The notes beneath the pieces are model-generated. The model was not told the DNA's origin. It saw nothing but the letters and a program-made list of their open reading frames with translations, and searched no databases. From positions 142,595 to 206,594 of the forward strand of contig NZ_AQXF01000003.1 of the NCBI RefSeq assembly GCF_000375545.1: a DNA stretch of 64,000 nt, given 5' to 3'. A program made the position numbers and the translations under genes. Origin of the DNA: Kordiimonas gwangyangensis DSM 19435 = JCM 12864 (GTDB taxonomy: Bacteria; Pseudomonadota; Alphaproteobacteria; Sphingomonadales; Kordiimonadaceae). Positions 44,772 through 54,046 of the stretch are shown here, piece by piece (the stretch's first letter is position 1; every line of letters starts with the position of its first letter).

Positions 44772-46643
44772 TTACCCTTGAAGTTGCCGGTACAAGGCTA
44801 TTCCTTCCTCTGCGTGTTCGTTCGCGACTGTGATGTTGTCAGACAGGTCTCTCAGGTTTCTGTTGGTGTCTGCAACAGCTGTGGCAGCGGTCCCCATATT
44901 GGCGGAAATATCGCGTGTGACGGCGGTTTGTTCCTCGATGGCGCCTGCAATGCCGGTAACGCTGTTCTGTACGTTGCCAACCGCAGAGTTGATCACTCTA
45001 AGGCGAGAAATAACGTCACCAGAGACATCTTGCATGCGTTCGATCTCGTCATTGATCTGCGCAGTTGCGCGCGCAACCTGGCCCGCAAGGTTCTTCACTT
45101 CGCTGGCGACAACCGCAAAGCCGCGGCCAGCCTCGCCCGCGCGCGCTGATTCAATGGTAGCGTTGAGCGCAAGCAGATTGATCTGCGCGGCGATGTCGTC
45201 GATCAGCGTGACAATTTTGTTCATCGCTTCTGCGGCCTCGCTGAGCGCCTGTGTGGAGACATCGGCAGCGCCGGTTTCTTCGGCCATATTGTCAACCGCA
45301 CTGCGCGCGATGCCTACGCTATTGGCGATTTCCTGAAACGACGCGGCGAGCTCTTCCGCGGCGGCGGCCACGGTCTGCACCATCGCGTCGGTCTCATTGG
45401 AGGCAGATGACGCCGAATCAGACTTCCGGTTGGCTATGCGGATGGACTGCACAATATTCTCAAGTTTTTCATCCACGAGGGCTGCAACACGCTCGGTTTC
45501 CTCACGCTTGAGGACCATGGCCGTAATATCGGTCGCAAATTTCACGACCTTGAAGGCTTTGCCGTCCGGGCCAAAAATCGGGTTATAGGTGGCCTGAAGC
45601 CACACCACGTTGCCCTGTTTGTCATTCCGGCGAAACTCGCCACTTTGGAACTGGCCGTGCTTCAAGTTCTCCCAGAATGCGCGATAGCTGTCGCTTGAAC
45701 GTTCCTCAGTAGTGACAAATAGCGAGTGATGTTTGCCTTCAATTTCAGCGAGATCATAGCCGACGGCGGCGAGGAAGTTCTCGTTCGCTGTAATGATATT
45801 GCCGTCGAGATCAAACTCGATGATGGCCTGCGCCTTATCAAGTGCAGATAATTTACCGCGATATTCGGCACGGCGCATTTTGGCCGCCGTTATATCGGTC
45901 GCAAACTTGACCACCTTGAGCACGGTGCCGTCCCGGTCCAGGACCGGATTATAAGACGCTTGCAACCACATGTCCTCGCCGGACTTGCGCACGCGGTGAA
46001 ACTCACCGCTTTTGATTTGGCCTTCCGCAAGATCGGCCCAGAACTTGGCGTATTCCGCGCTATTCAGTTCGTCTGCACGCACAAACAGGCGGTGGTGGCG
46101 ACCCTCAATCTCCTCAAGGTTATAACCTGTGGCATTCAGGAAGTTCTGGTTGGCAGTGATGATGGTGCCATCAAGGTCGAACTCGATGATCGCTTGCGCT
46201 TTGTCGAGCGCATGAAGCTTGTTCTCGGCGTCAATGGCCTTGAGTTCGGTCGTTGTAATGTCTGTCGCAAACTTGATGACCTTGAAGACATCACCGTTCC
46301 GGTTTTTCACCGGCACATAGATGGCCTGCAGCCACAAGGGGCGCTGGCCTTTGGCGAAACGCTTGAAGGTCTTGGACTGATAGATTCCGGCGCGCAGGGC
46401 CTCCCAGAAGGCTTTATAGCGCTCCGTTTTCTTTTCATCATCGCCGACAAAAAGGCTGTGGTGCTTGCCGATTATTTCATCTCGGCCATAGCCCATTGCC
46501 GCGCAAAACAGCTCGTTGGCGGACACGATGGTGCCCTCCGGTGTAAACTCAACCATAGCCTGAGATTGGGACAGCGCCTGAATAGACGGATCAACTCCGC
46601 CAATTGTGGTGTTTACTGCGAACTTCTTCACTGCGTCGAACAC
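44772..46643 (-). CDS. Soluble chemoreceptor, PAS-PAS-PAS-MCP signal domain (copy 2)
   Basis: A 623-aa cytoplasmic receptor starting at a GTG with GGAGA about 9 nt upstream. It is the upstream-lying paralogue of the preceding gene, with the same three PAS domains ([60 protein letters not shown]) and the same signalling tip ([20 protein letters not shown]). The gap between the two genes is about 220 bp and AT-rich, with nothing else in it, so each may have its own promoter. The duplication is recent enough for equal lengths but diverged in sequence. Confidence 0.9.
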   Translation of the reverse strand: MFDAVKKFAVNTTIGGVDPSIQALSQSQAMVEFTPEGTIVSANELFCAAMGYGRDEIIGKHHSLFVGDDEKKTERYKAFWEALRAGIYQSKTFKRFAKGQRPLWLQAIYVPVKNRNGDVFKVIKFATDITTTELKAIDAENKLHALDKAQAIIEFDLDGTIITANQNFLNATGYNLEEIEGRHHRLFVRADELNSAEYAKFWADLAEGQIKSGEFHRVRKSGEDMWLQASYNPVLDRDGTVLKVVKFATDITAAKMRRAEYRGKLSALDKAQAIIEFDLDGNIITANENFLAAVGYDLAEIEGKHHSLFVTTEERSSDSYRAFWENLKHGQFQSGEFRRNDKQGNVVWLQATYNPIFGPDGKAFKVVKFATDITAMVLKREETERVAALVDEKLENIVQSIRIANRKSDSASSASNETDAMVQTVAAAAEELAASFQEIANSVGIARSAVDNMAEETGAADVSTQALSEAAEAMNKIVTLIDDIAAQINLLALNATIESARAGEAGRGFAVVASEVKNLAGQVARATAQINDEIERMQDVSGDVISRLRVINSAVGNVQNSVTGIAGAIEEQTAVTRDISANMGTAATAVADTNRNLRDLSDNITVANEHAEEGIALYRQLQG

Positions 46644-46757
46644 TGGCCATCTCCATATTGATGCAGGCTTGTTCGACCCCCGTGATTATTAATAAGGGTA
46701 ACACTCTAATGTGAGATTAATACTTATGTTAAATTTTATCTAAAATTTTAGGGCACG

Positions 46758-46783
46758 AAAAAAAAGGCGGCCGAAGCCGCCTT
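46758..46783 (-). terminator. Rho-independent terminator after trxB
   Basis: On the minus strand AAGGCGGC-TTCG-GCCGCCTT with a UUCG tetraloop is followed by a run of T residues, 23 bp past the trxB stop. It shields the chemoreceptor gene from read-through. Confidence 0.95.
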
Positions 46784-46805
46784 GTGATCCTATATTCAGC
46801 CCGCC

Positions 46806-47774
46806 TTATTCTGCGGCTTTAGATGCTGCGTGGTGCATCTCTGCGATGTATTTTTCCGCCTCAAGCGCGGCCATGCAGCCCATGCCCGCAGCCGTGACAG
46901 CCTGGCGGTAAACCTTGTCGGTCACGTCGCCCGCGGCATACACGCCCGGGATGTCCGTTTGTGTGCTGTCCGGCTTCTTGATCAGATAGCCTTCGCTATC
47001 AAGCGGCAGCTGGTCCTTGAAAAGCTCGGTCGACGGTTTGTGGCCGATTGCGATGAACACACCGTGTACAGCCACGTCTTCCACGTTGCCGGTTTTGATG
47101 TTCTTCAGCTTCACGCCGGTCACACCAAGCGGGCTTTCCGTGCCAACAACCTCATCTAGCACGGTGTCCCATTTCACCTCGATATTCTTGGTGGAGAACA
47201 GACGCTCCTGCAGGATCCGCTCAGCACGGAATTCATCGCGGCGGTGAATGATCGTCACTTTCGAGCAGATGTTCGAAAGGTAAAGCGCTTCTTCAACGGC
47301 GGTGTTGCCACCACCAACCACAATCACGTCCTTGCCGCGGTAGAAGAAACCGTCACAGGTAGCACATGCCGACACGCCGTAACCGTTGAACTTCTGCTCA
47401 CTTTCGAGGCCGAGCCATTTGGCTTGCGCACCAGTTGCGATCACAACTGCATCTGCGGTGTAGATGGTGCCGCTGTCGCCCACGGCGCGTTTCGGCGTCG
47501 CTTTGAGGTCAACCTCGGTGATCATGTCATAGACAATCTCGGTGCCCACGTTTTCAGCCTGCTGGCGCATGGCTTCCATCAGTTCAGGGCCCTGAACGGC
47601 ATCAGCGAAGCCCGGATAGTTCTCAACGTCTGTCGTGATGGTCAACTGGCCACCAGCCTGCATGCCGGTCACGATCATCGGCTTAAGACTTGCACGCGCT
47701 GCATAGATCGCGGCGGTGTAACCTGCCGGGCCGGAGCCGATGATCAGAAGGTTGGTATGTTTCGTATCTGCCAT
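46806..47774 (-). CDS. trxB: Thioredoxin-disulfide reductase
   Basis: A 322-aa FAD/NADPH flavoenzyme that reduces thioredoxin. The start at 47774 (MADTKHTNLL) has AGGGGA 8 nt upstream; the longer frame starts at 47792. Motifs are IIGSGPAGYTAAIYAARA (FAD), the redox CATC in GVSACATCDGFFYRG, VVGGGNTAVEEALYL (NADPH) and GVYAAGDVTDKVYRQAVTA. Complete and typical. Confidence 0.97.
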   Translation of the reverse strand: MADTKHTNLLIIGSGPAGYTAAIYAARASLKPMIVTGMQAGGQLTITTDVENYPGFADAVQGPELMEAMRQQAENVGTEIVYDMITEVDLKATPKRAVGDSGTIYTADAVVIATGAQAKWLGLESEQKFNGYGVSACATCDGFFYRGKDVIVVGGGNTAVEEALYLSNICSKVTIIHRRDEFRAERILQERLFSTKNIEVKWDTVLDEVVGTESPLGVTGVKLKNIKTGNVEDVAVHGVFIAIGHKPSTELFKDQLPLDSEGYLIKKPDSTQTDIPGVYAAGDVTDKVYRQAVTAAGMGCMAALEAEKYIAEMHHAASKAAE

Positions 47775-47930
47775 TTCTGGTCCCCTAAACATGTCGGGCG
47801 GCGTGGGCCGCAGCCGGGATCAATCAAACTTGACCCTTACATAAAAGCTGGGCCGGTGTTTGCCAAGCCCAAGAGCGCTGCACCACAATGGAATGTTTCG
47901 ATGATTTTAATCGAACGACCAGATAAGTCA

Positions 47931-47954
47931 GCCGGAAGGGCGAACCCTTCCGGC
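47931..47954 (-). terminator. Hairpin after the aldo/keto reductase gene
   Basis: Perfect 10-bp stem GCCGGAAGGG / CCCTTCCGGC with a TTCG loop on the minus strand, 13 bp past the stop. No T run follows. Confidence 0.55.
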
Positions 47955-47966
47955 GATAGCGTACGG

Positions 47967-48953
47967 TTATGCGTCGACGAGGCGCATGCCAAGGTCACTA
48001 TAGCGGTTGCCCGCAACCCGGTCCGCGATGGTGGCAAGGCGGTCGAGGTCCTCGCCTGTGAGCGTCACATCATAGGCGCCCAGGTTGGCTTCCAGGTTCG
48101 CGAGCTTGGTGGTGCCGGGTATGGAGACAATGTGTTCTCCTTGCGCCAACACCCAGGCAAGCGCGACTTGTGACGGCGCTACACCTTTTTCATCTGCGAG
48201 CGCGATCACTTCTGCCGCCAGGGCACGATTGGCATCGAAGTTCTCACCGTGGAAACGTGGTGCACCAACGGAGCGCCAGTCCCCTTCATCCAGTGTGCGC
48301 CCGTTCTGGAACGCCCCCGCGAGCATGCCGCGACCAAGAGGGGAATAGGCCACAAGGCTGGTGCCCAGGTCCTTGAGCGCCGGGAACAACGTATTTTCAA
48401 TCCCGCGGGTGAAAATGGAATATTCCGACTGTACCGCTGCGATAGGGTGCACCTTCGCCGCGCGCCTCAAAGTTTCGCCCGACACTTCGGAAAGGCCAAT
48501 GGCACCCACCTTGCCTTCTCTTACCAGTTCGGCCATCGCGCCCACGGTTTCTTCAACCGGGGTGTTGGGGTCAAGCCGGTGCAGGTAATAAAGGTCGATG
48601 AAGTCGGTCTTCAGGCGCGTGAGCGAGCCTTCGACTGAGCGGCGGCAGTTTGCCGGGCTGCCGTCAAGCCCACCTGGCTGGCTCGGGCCCGCTGGCGAGA
48701 GGATACCGAACTTGGTGGCGATGCGTACTTTGTCCCGCATGCCGGAAAATGCTTTGCCCAGAAGCGTCTCATTGGTGTGCGGGCCGTACATCTCAGCAGT
48801 GTCGAAATGCTCAACACCATAGTCGACCGCCTTGTGGAGAAGGGCGATAGCTTCACGTTCTTCTGTCGGTGCGCCGTAGAAGGCAGAAAGCCCCATACAG
48901 CCTAGGCCGATAGCGCCCACATTCAGGTCAGTTTGTCCGATTGTTCGTTTCAT
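47967..48953 (-). CDS. Aldo/keto reductase
   Basis: A 328-aa NADPH oxidoreductase with a TIM-barrel fold. The start at 48953 (MKRTIGQTDLNVGAIGLGCM) has AAGGAGG 7 nt upstream. The catalytic tetrad region is DTAEMYGPHTNETLLGKAF (Asp, Tyr), with VRIATKFG (Lys) and DLYYLHRLDPNTPVEE (His). The NADP-binding segment near the C-terminus is SIPGTTKLANLEANLGA. It resembles the YakC/IolS-like subgroup (AKR13). Substrate unknown. Confidence 0.92.
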   Translation of the reverse strand: MKRTIGQTDLNVGAIGLGCMGLSAFYGAPTEEREAIALLHKAVDYGVEHFDTAEMYGPHTNETLLGKAFSGMRDKVRIATKFGILSPAGPSQPGGLDGSPANCRRSVEGSLTRLKTDFIDLYYLHRLDPNTPVEETVGAMAELVREGKVGAIGLSEVSGETLRRAAKVHPIAAVQSEYSIFTRGIENTLFPALKDLGTSLVAYSPLGRGMLAGAFQNGRTLDEGDWRSVGAPRFHGENFDANRALAAEVIALADEKGVAPSQVALAWVLAQGEHIVSIPGTTKLANLEANLGAYDVTLTGEDLDRLATIADRVAGNRYSDLGMRLVDA

Positions 48954-49142
48954 TTTGCACCTCCTTGCTGTGTCTGTACCTTGAGGTGGGCGCAGGCGTG
49001 GCGGCTGCAAGGGGCCGGCGCAGCATCGGGTATGCCTTCGCAGTATCCGGCATGAGAAAGGGCAGGCTGACGGCTTTGCTTTCCGCTGGCGTCCCGGCAT
49101 CAGGCACGATAGGTTTACTCTCTGGGGACCGGGGGACTGTTC

Positions 49143-51107
49143 GTGCCAAGACTGTGGACATTGGTGGTGGCGGTGCTGGGGCTAGGCATGTTGATGGTTG
49201 TCTCGCCCTTCATGCTGTTTGCGCCCGATCATGGTGACGGCCTGCGCATCGGCGGTTGGCGCGCGGTCGACGGCCTGTTGCTGTTACCGGCAGATGCGCC
49301 CAGCGAATATGCGGCCGCCCGTCCCATTGACAGTTTCCCTGATTTCATGAGCGGCCTCGGCGGCAACGACGGCGCGTTTGGCTATGTGACCTATATGGCG
49401 AAAGCCTCGCTGCCTGAGGGGTCGCTCGCGCTTGTGCCGGGCAAAATCCGCAGCGTGTACCGCTATTATGCGACGGACGGTGATACCGTCGAGCTGCTGG
49501 GCGGCAATGGTGATCCCGCGCTCCCCGCCGCGGAATATGAAGCAGGCGCACCACCGGGGCCAATGCTGCTGAGCCATGGCGGTAAAGACACTTGGATCGT
49601 CATTCATGTCTCTAACAGTTACCACTTCCAAGCTGGTCTGCTGACCGCACCTGTCATCCGTAATTATGATGCGGCTGTAAGGACGGAGCAGGGGCGGCTT
49701 GCCGCGATCATGCTCTATGCAGGCATCTTTGTTGCCATCGGCCTCTATACAATTCTGCTCGCGCTCTGGCACGCGGGGGAGAGCTATTATTACAGCGGCG
49801 GCTTTGTGCTGGTGATGATCGCCGTGCGCCTTATTCTGGTGCAGGACTTCGAGTGGCTGTTCGCACCTTCCCTCAGTTACGCGCTGTCGCTCAGGCTTGA
49901 GTATATAACCTTCTTTGTCATGCTGCCCTTCTTCTACGCGCTGGCTTACGGGCTGTTCCCCAAGGACGGTAGCAGGCCGGGCGTATGGGTGCTGTTTGGC
50001 ATCGCCGGTCTCTTTACCCTGAATGCGGCCTTCGCGCCGCTCGACTGGATGATTGCCAGCCGCAACGTTTATATCCTGGTCGCTGCCATCGCGGGTGTGA
50101 TGGTGCTGACAGTGTTTATGCGGGCGAAGTCGCGCTCGCGGCTTGGGGTGAATGTGGCGCTTGTCGGTTGGGCGGTCATGATTACTGCAATGGTTGCTGA
50201 CGCCATCGTGACGGCAACCGGAGTGCTCGTCGGTATTGAGAGTGTGCCCATGGCCACGGTCGCGTTTGCGGTCATCCTGATGTGGCTTTTCACCCTTCGG
50301 TACCGGCGCGAGCAGGCGGAGCGTACGGCGCTTTCCTCCCACCTCGCGGAGGCGAACGACGCGCTGCTGGTGCGCGCCCATGAGCTTGACGAGGCCCAGC
50401 GCCGGGCGACTGATGCACTGCAGGTCAAGTCCAGCTTCCTCGCCAACATCAGCCACGAAATTCGTACGCCGCTCAACGCGATTATCGGCTTCTCTGACCT
50501 GCTGATTGCGCAGTCCCATAGTCCAATTGAGGGGCACAAGCTCCGGGAATACTTGCAGCTTATCCGCAATAACGGGCAGGAACTCTTGGTACTGATGACC
50601 GATATCCTGAGCGTCTCCGACCTCGAGGCCGGGCGGTTCGAGGTTTCACAGGAACCCTTTGAAGCCGAAGAAGTGGTGAGTATGAGCGTTAATCTGCTCG
50701 CGCCTGCCGCGCATGAAAAACACCTGTTCCTTGATGCAGATGCAGAAAGTGCGGAAATCGTCGGCGATGTGCGCATTCTAAGGCAGGCACTGATCAAGGT
50801 GCTGTCGAACGCCGTGAAATATTCACCCACCCACGGTGTGCTGACCCTGCGCGGGTCGCGTCAGGACCACGCCTACGTCATCCGGGTGACGGACACAGGC
50901 GCGGGCATGACGGAAGAAGAGGTTGAGGCAGCGCTCTCGGTATTCGGGCGCTCAAGTGACGCTTATACCTCGGACGGCAGCGATGTGGGCCTCAGCATCG
51001 GATTGCCGCTTGTCAGCAAGCTTCTGGCCATTGTCGGTGGGCAGCTTGAGATCGAATCGATCCCAAGCGTCGGAACAACGGTAACGATCACCTATCCGAT
51101 TAACTGA
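49143..51107 (+). CDS. Sensor histidine kinase with 7TMR-DISM-type input, no adjacent regulator
   Basis: A 654-aa membrane kinase starting at a GTG, with GGGGGA about 6 nt upstream. Residues 1-27 are a signal anchor, and about 28-182 form an extracytoplasmic domain. Seven hydrophobic helices follow (about 185-385), a layout of the 7TMR-DISM class. A coiled coil leads to HisKA with SFLANISHEIRTPLNAIIGF, phospho-His H438. The ATPase domain has the N box (LIKVLSNAVKYS, about 548-559) and DTGAGMTEEEV. No response regulator gene adjoins it, so the partner is elsewhere. Confidence 0.88.
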   Translation: MPRLWTLVVAVLGLGMLMVVSPFMLFAPDHGDGLRIGGWRAVDGLLLLPADAPSEYAAARPIDSFPDFMSGLGGNDGAFGYVTYMAKASLPEGSLALVPGKIRSVYRYYATDGDTVELLGGNGDPALPAAEYEAGAPPGPMLLSHGGKDTWIVIHVSNSYHFQAGLLTAPVIRNYDAAVRTEQGRLAAIMLYAGIFVAIGLYTILLALWHAGESYYYSGGFVLVMIAVRLILVQDFEWLFAPSLSYALSLRLEYITFFVMLPFFYALAYGLFPKDGSRPGVWVLFGIAGLFTLNAAFAPLDWMIASRNVYILVAAIAGVMVLTVFMRAKSRSRLGVNVALVGWAVMITAMVADAIVTATGVLVGIESVPMATVAFAVILMWLFTLRYRREQAERTALSSHLAEANDALLVRAHELDEAQRRATDALQVKSSFLANISHEIRTPLNAIIGFSDLLIAQSHSPIEGHKLREYLQLIRNNGQELLVLMTDILSVSDLEAGRFEVSQEPFEAEEVVSMSVNLLAPAAHEKHLFLDADAESAEIVGDVRILRQALIKVLSNAVKYSPTHGVLTLRGSRQDHAYVIRVTDTGAGMTEEEVEAALSVFGRSSDAYTSDGSDVGLSIGLPLVSKLLAIVGGQLEIESIPSVGTTVTITYPIN

Positions 51108-51357
51108 TCTTGCCGCCTGCCAGCATCATGGCACATACGCTGAACAGCACAGTGGGCGCCAACACAAGGGCAACCGCGAGAACGCCGGTGATCCCCCACA
51201 CAAAGCCAGCAATCACCCAAAGCATAATCGCGTTCAGCAGGGCAAAAATCAGTGCCTCGTCACTTTTGGCGGCGTCGCGCAACAGCGCGCCAACAAGCGG
51301 CAACGCGTGCAGTGCGCGGGTGAGGAGGGAAGGTTGGCGCATGGTGGTGTCAGTCAT
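51100..51357 (-). CDS. Small membrane protein, unknown family
   Basis: An 85-aa protein with two hydrophobic segments (ALIFALLNAIMLWVIAGFVW, VLAVALVLAPTVLFSVCAMM). GGAG precedes the ATG by 6 nt. The coding end overlaps the histidine-kinase stop by 8 bp from the other strand. No family recognised. Confidence 0.6.
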   Translation of the reverse strand: MTDTTMRQPSLLTRALHALPLVGALLRDAAKSDEALIFALLNAIMLWVIAGFVWGITGVLAVALVLAPTVLFSVCAMMLAGGKIS

Positions 51358-51462
51358 GGTCTACTCCGGGCAACAAGTTGGGGGCTGACCGGGGATATAG
51401 GCATGGCGCTGACGTTCGTCACCGTGCCCTATTGTCGCATCACAGGCTTTGCCTGCGGGCGA

Positions 51463-51978
51463 CTAGTCCATGTTGGGTGTTTCGCCTGTGGTCTCGTGAT
51501 AGCGGAATTCGCTGAGCGCTGCCCATTCGCCGTCCACCTTGAACTGGGCCCAGCCATGCATTTCACCGCCACTCATCTTGTAGCCTGAGCGGGCTTCCGT
51601 GGGGCCGCTTTTGGCACCGCGCACATATTCATGCACCTCAATACCGTCATCGGTGGGGGTAATCACACCGTCCGTATAAAAGCCCGCGGTGGTGAGATAG
51701 CGGAAGATGATCTTTTGCAGTTGCGCGTCCCAGTGGATGAGGCTTTCGCCACCATAAGATCCGCCGCCTACCGCATGGGTAATGCGCACCGCGCGGCCGT
51801 GCATGGCCCATTCCCATTTGGAAATGTCTGCCGATGCTTCGCTTTCGTCGCTGCCGTCGCCTTCGCTCTTCCAGGTCTTGCCCACAAAGGGTGCAAGCGG
51901 TGCAAGCTCGGGGATCGGCTCATAGGCAAAGGCCTTCACACTCATGAAGGCAAGGATGGTGGCGACTATCAGGCGCAT
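51463..51978 (-). CDS. Exported hypothetical protein, lipocalin-like pattern
   Basis: A 171-aa protein with a signal peptide (MRLIVATILAFMSVKAFA, cut before YEP). The mature part, PFVGKTWKSEGDGSDESEAS, then alternating strands (GRAVRITHAVGGGSYGGES, IIFRYLTTAGFYTDGVITP), has the look of a small beta-barrel of the DUF1579 kind, but the match is by pattern only. AGGAG precedes the ATG. It is the second of two minus-strand genes with the beta-propeller gene at 52000. Confidence 0.65.
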   Translation of the reverse strand: MRLIVATILAFMSVKAFAYEPIPELAPLAPFVGKTWKSEGDGSDESEASADISKWEWAMHGRAVRITHAVGGGSYGGESLIHWDAQLQKIIFRYLTTAGFYTDGVITPTDDGIEVHEYVRGAKSGPTEARSGYKMSGGEMHGWAQFKVDGEWAALSEFRYHETTGETPNMD

Positions 51979-51999
51979 GGCACGCTCCTATCGGTTCAC

Positions 52000-52860
52000 T
52001 TACTCGAAGGTGAGACGGTAGGCGGAAACCTTGTGCTCGCCTTCACCACCGATGCGCGGCATCACCAGAAGCCCCGTAATGTCATCATACTGGAAATCGA
52101 CGGCATGGTAAGCCTCTTCCGAAATGGGGGCTGCTTCGCCGCTGGCAGCCAGCCGCCACAGCCGGGCGTCATTGACCATGGAGAAGATGAATTGCTCGCC
52201 GTCCCAGGCAACACCATCAATGTCATGGACATCGGCCTGGCGCGTGACAGGGCCATTGGCCATCGCCTCCCCGCTCTCGCGGTCCCAAATCCAGATTTGC
52301 CAGCCACCGGTGAGCAGCATGTCCCGCGCCACATAGATGCCGTTCACGAAATTCAGCGCGTCGCGGCCTTCGATGAGGGGGCGCAGGCCGCCGTCTTCAA
52401 GCACATAAACGGTTTTGATGCAGCTAGCCGATACATAGACCCTTCCGTCGTTCGAGGCAGCCACATCATTCAGGCAGGGTTTTTCGTGCGGCGCCGGGTA
52501 GCTGGCGGTCAGTTCGCCTGTGGTGAGGTCAACGGTGCGCAACTGGTCATAGTCGGCAAAATAAAGCGTGTCACCAAGGACCGCGAGGCCCGTCGGCGCA
52601 TCCAGCCCTTCAATCCATTTTTCGTCCACCACTCGGCCGGACATGGAAATGCGGCTCAGGTAGCCTTGGCCGTTTTTGCCGTACCCAACCACGTTGGACA
52701 CGTAGATCATGCCGCGCTCTTCATCGATCGCGACAGATTCGGGTTCAAAAAGCCCGGTATCGACGGTCCAGAGGTGGCGGATGCGCGCGGTATCCGCATG
52801 CAGTGCTGGTGTTAAAGTGGTGGCCACAGCCAGAAGCGCGGCAGCAATGATCAAACGCAA
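52000..52860 (-). CDS. Exported beta-propeller (SMP-30/gluconolactonase-like) protein
   Basis: A 286-aa protein starting at a TTG with GGGAAG about 6 nt upstream. The signal peptide is RLIIAAALLAVATTLTPALH. The rest has repeated propeller blades: GLFEPESVAIDEERGMIYVS, LDAPTGLAVLGDTLYFADYD, CLNDVAASNDGRVYVSASC and VHDIDGVAWDGEQFIFS. It resembles the SMP-30/NHL superfamily of hydrolases and binding propellers. No catalytic assignment is possible. It precedes the small exported gene at 51463 by 21 bp and is probably in one operon with it. Confidence 0.76.
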   Translation of the reverse strand: MRLIIAAALLAVATTLTPALHADTARIRHLWTVDTGLFEPESVAIDEERGMIYVSNVVGYGKNGQGYLSRISMSGRVVDEKWIEGLDAPTGLAVLGDTLYFADYDQLRTVDLTTGELTASYPAPHEKPCLNDVAASNDGRVYVSASCIKTVYVLEDGGLRPLIEGRDALNFVNGIYVARDMLLTGGWQIWIWDRESGEAMANGPVTRQADVHDIDGVAWDGEQFIFSMVNDARLWRLAASGEAAPISEEAYHAVDFQYDDITGLLVMPRIGGEGEHKVSAYRLTFE

Positions 52861-52945
52861 ATTATACTTCCCACGAAATCTGTTCCCCGCGCCAGCATAA
52901 GCGGGGATCGCCTACTTGGGAAGGCACGCTTTTGTGTGCGTGGTG

Positions 52946-53875
52946 TCAGGGCAGGTGTTCGCCCATGCTGGCTTCCACAACGCGGTACCAGTCTGCCCGG
53001 CTCATTTTCACACGCGCGGCAGCGGCAGTGTCCTTGATGCGCGCCGGTGTCTGTGTGCCCACAATCGGGATGACGCGGGCCGGATGCACCATGGTGAAGG
53101 CGAGTGCGGCTGCCGCGCGCGAAACGCTATTCGCAGCGGCAATTTCATCAAGGACTGCAGAAACAGCATAAAGCCGCTTGGCCTTCGCCGGGTCGTCAGT
53201 CTGACCATTGATCAACAAGCCACCAGCGAGTGGTGACCACGCCAGGGCGAAGGCACCGGCTTCCTGGCACTGGTCCAGCACACCGTCAAACAGCGGTGTC
53301 AGTTCAAGCGCGGAAAACTCGGGCTGATGCGAGGCGAGCGGAAAATCAAGATGCGCCTGAAGGGCGCGGAACTGGCTGGCGCTGTAGTTCGATACACCCG
53401 CTTCGCGGATTTTGCCTTGCGCGCGCAAAGTGGCCAGCGCATCGGCGACTTCCTCAAACGGTGCAAGCATGTCTGGGCGGTGGATCTGGTAAAGATCGAT
53501 GGTGTCGGTCCTGAGGCGCTTCAGGGACGCCTCACAAGCACGCATCAGATAGGCCTTGGTGGAATTATAGGGCACACCGGGGATGATGCCGCCCTTGGAC
53601 GCCAGCACCATATCGTAGCGCAGGGACGGCTGGGCCTTGAAGACTTGGCCCAAAAGCTCCTCAGCACCACCAAAACCCGCCGGGCTATCCAGCCCGTAAA
53701 TATCCGCCGTATCAATAAGCGTCATGCCGCAGCTCAGCGCCACTTCGATCTTTTCTTTCGCGGCACTTACATCGCTGCCAGCAAAACGCCAGCAGCCATA
53801 AGCGACAGGGCCGAACGCAAGGCCGGATTGGCCAAGGGTATATTTCTGGCGAGCGTGCAGGAGCGGTTCGGACAT
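52946..53875 (-). CDS. Aldo/keto reductase, YdhF-like
   Basis: A 309-aa NADPH oxidoreductase. The catalytic set is DTADIYGLDSPAGFGGAEEL (Asp, Tyr), VLASKGGI (Lys) and DLYQIHRPDMLAPFEEV (His). GVSNYSASQFRALQAHLDFP and VIPIVGTQTPARIKDTA are typical of the YdhF branch. It is not closely related to the other aldo/keto reductase at 48 kb. An 18-bp palindrome lies 119 bp upstream of its start. Confidence 0.92.
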   Translation of the reverse strand: MSEPLLHARQKYTLGQSGLAFGPVAYGCWRFAGSDVSAAKEKIEVALSCGMTLIDTADIYGLDSPAGFGGAEELLGQVFKAQPSLRYDMVLASKGGIIPGVPYNSTKAYLMRACEASLKRLRTDTIDLYQIHRPDMLAPFEEVADALATLRAQGKIREAGVSNYSASQFRALQAHLDFPLASHQPEFSALELTPLFDGVLDQCQEAGAFALAWSPLAGGLLINGQTDDPAKAKRLYAVSAVLDEIAAANSVSRAAAALAFTMVHPARVIPIVGTQTPARIKDTAAAARVKMSRADWYRVVEASMGEHLP

Positions 53876-53993
53876 TTGTTTCGTTCTCGTAATGAATTGA
53901 ATTTTATGTTTTATCGTAATGTTTTAGCGCTTCTGGTCTCATCGCCACGCGCATGATTTCATGATGAAACCTTCAGCCCGCAGTATTGCGGTA

Positions 53994-54011
53994 TTTGACA
54001 GCGCTGTCAAA
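53994..54011. promoter_or_regulatory. 18-bp perfect palindrome, LacI-type operator look
   Basis: TTTGACAGCGCTGTCAAA is a perfect dyad with a central CG, the geometry of many LacI-family operators. It sits between the aldo/keto reductase (start 53875) and the stop of the ArsR gene (54047), so it most likely controls the reductase. No LacI-family gene is present in the window. Confidence 0.5.
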
Positions 54012-54046
54012 CGCGATCGCGCGGCAAGCCACAATTAGAATGCGGG

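Noticed and set aside
46700-46740. TTAA-N8-TTAA upstream of the second chemoreceptor
   Set aside because: Wrong spacing for CtrA and in an AT-rich stretch where TTAA is common by chance.
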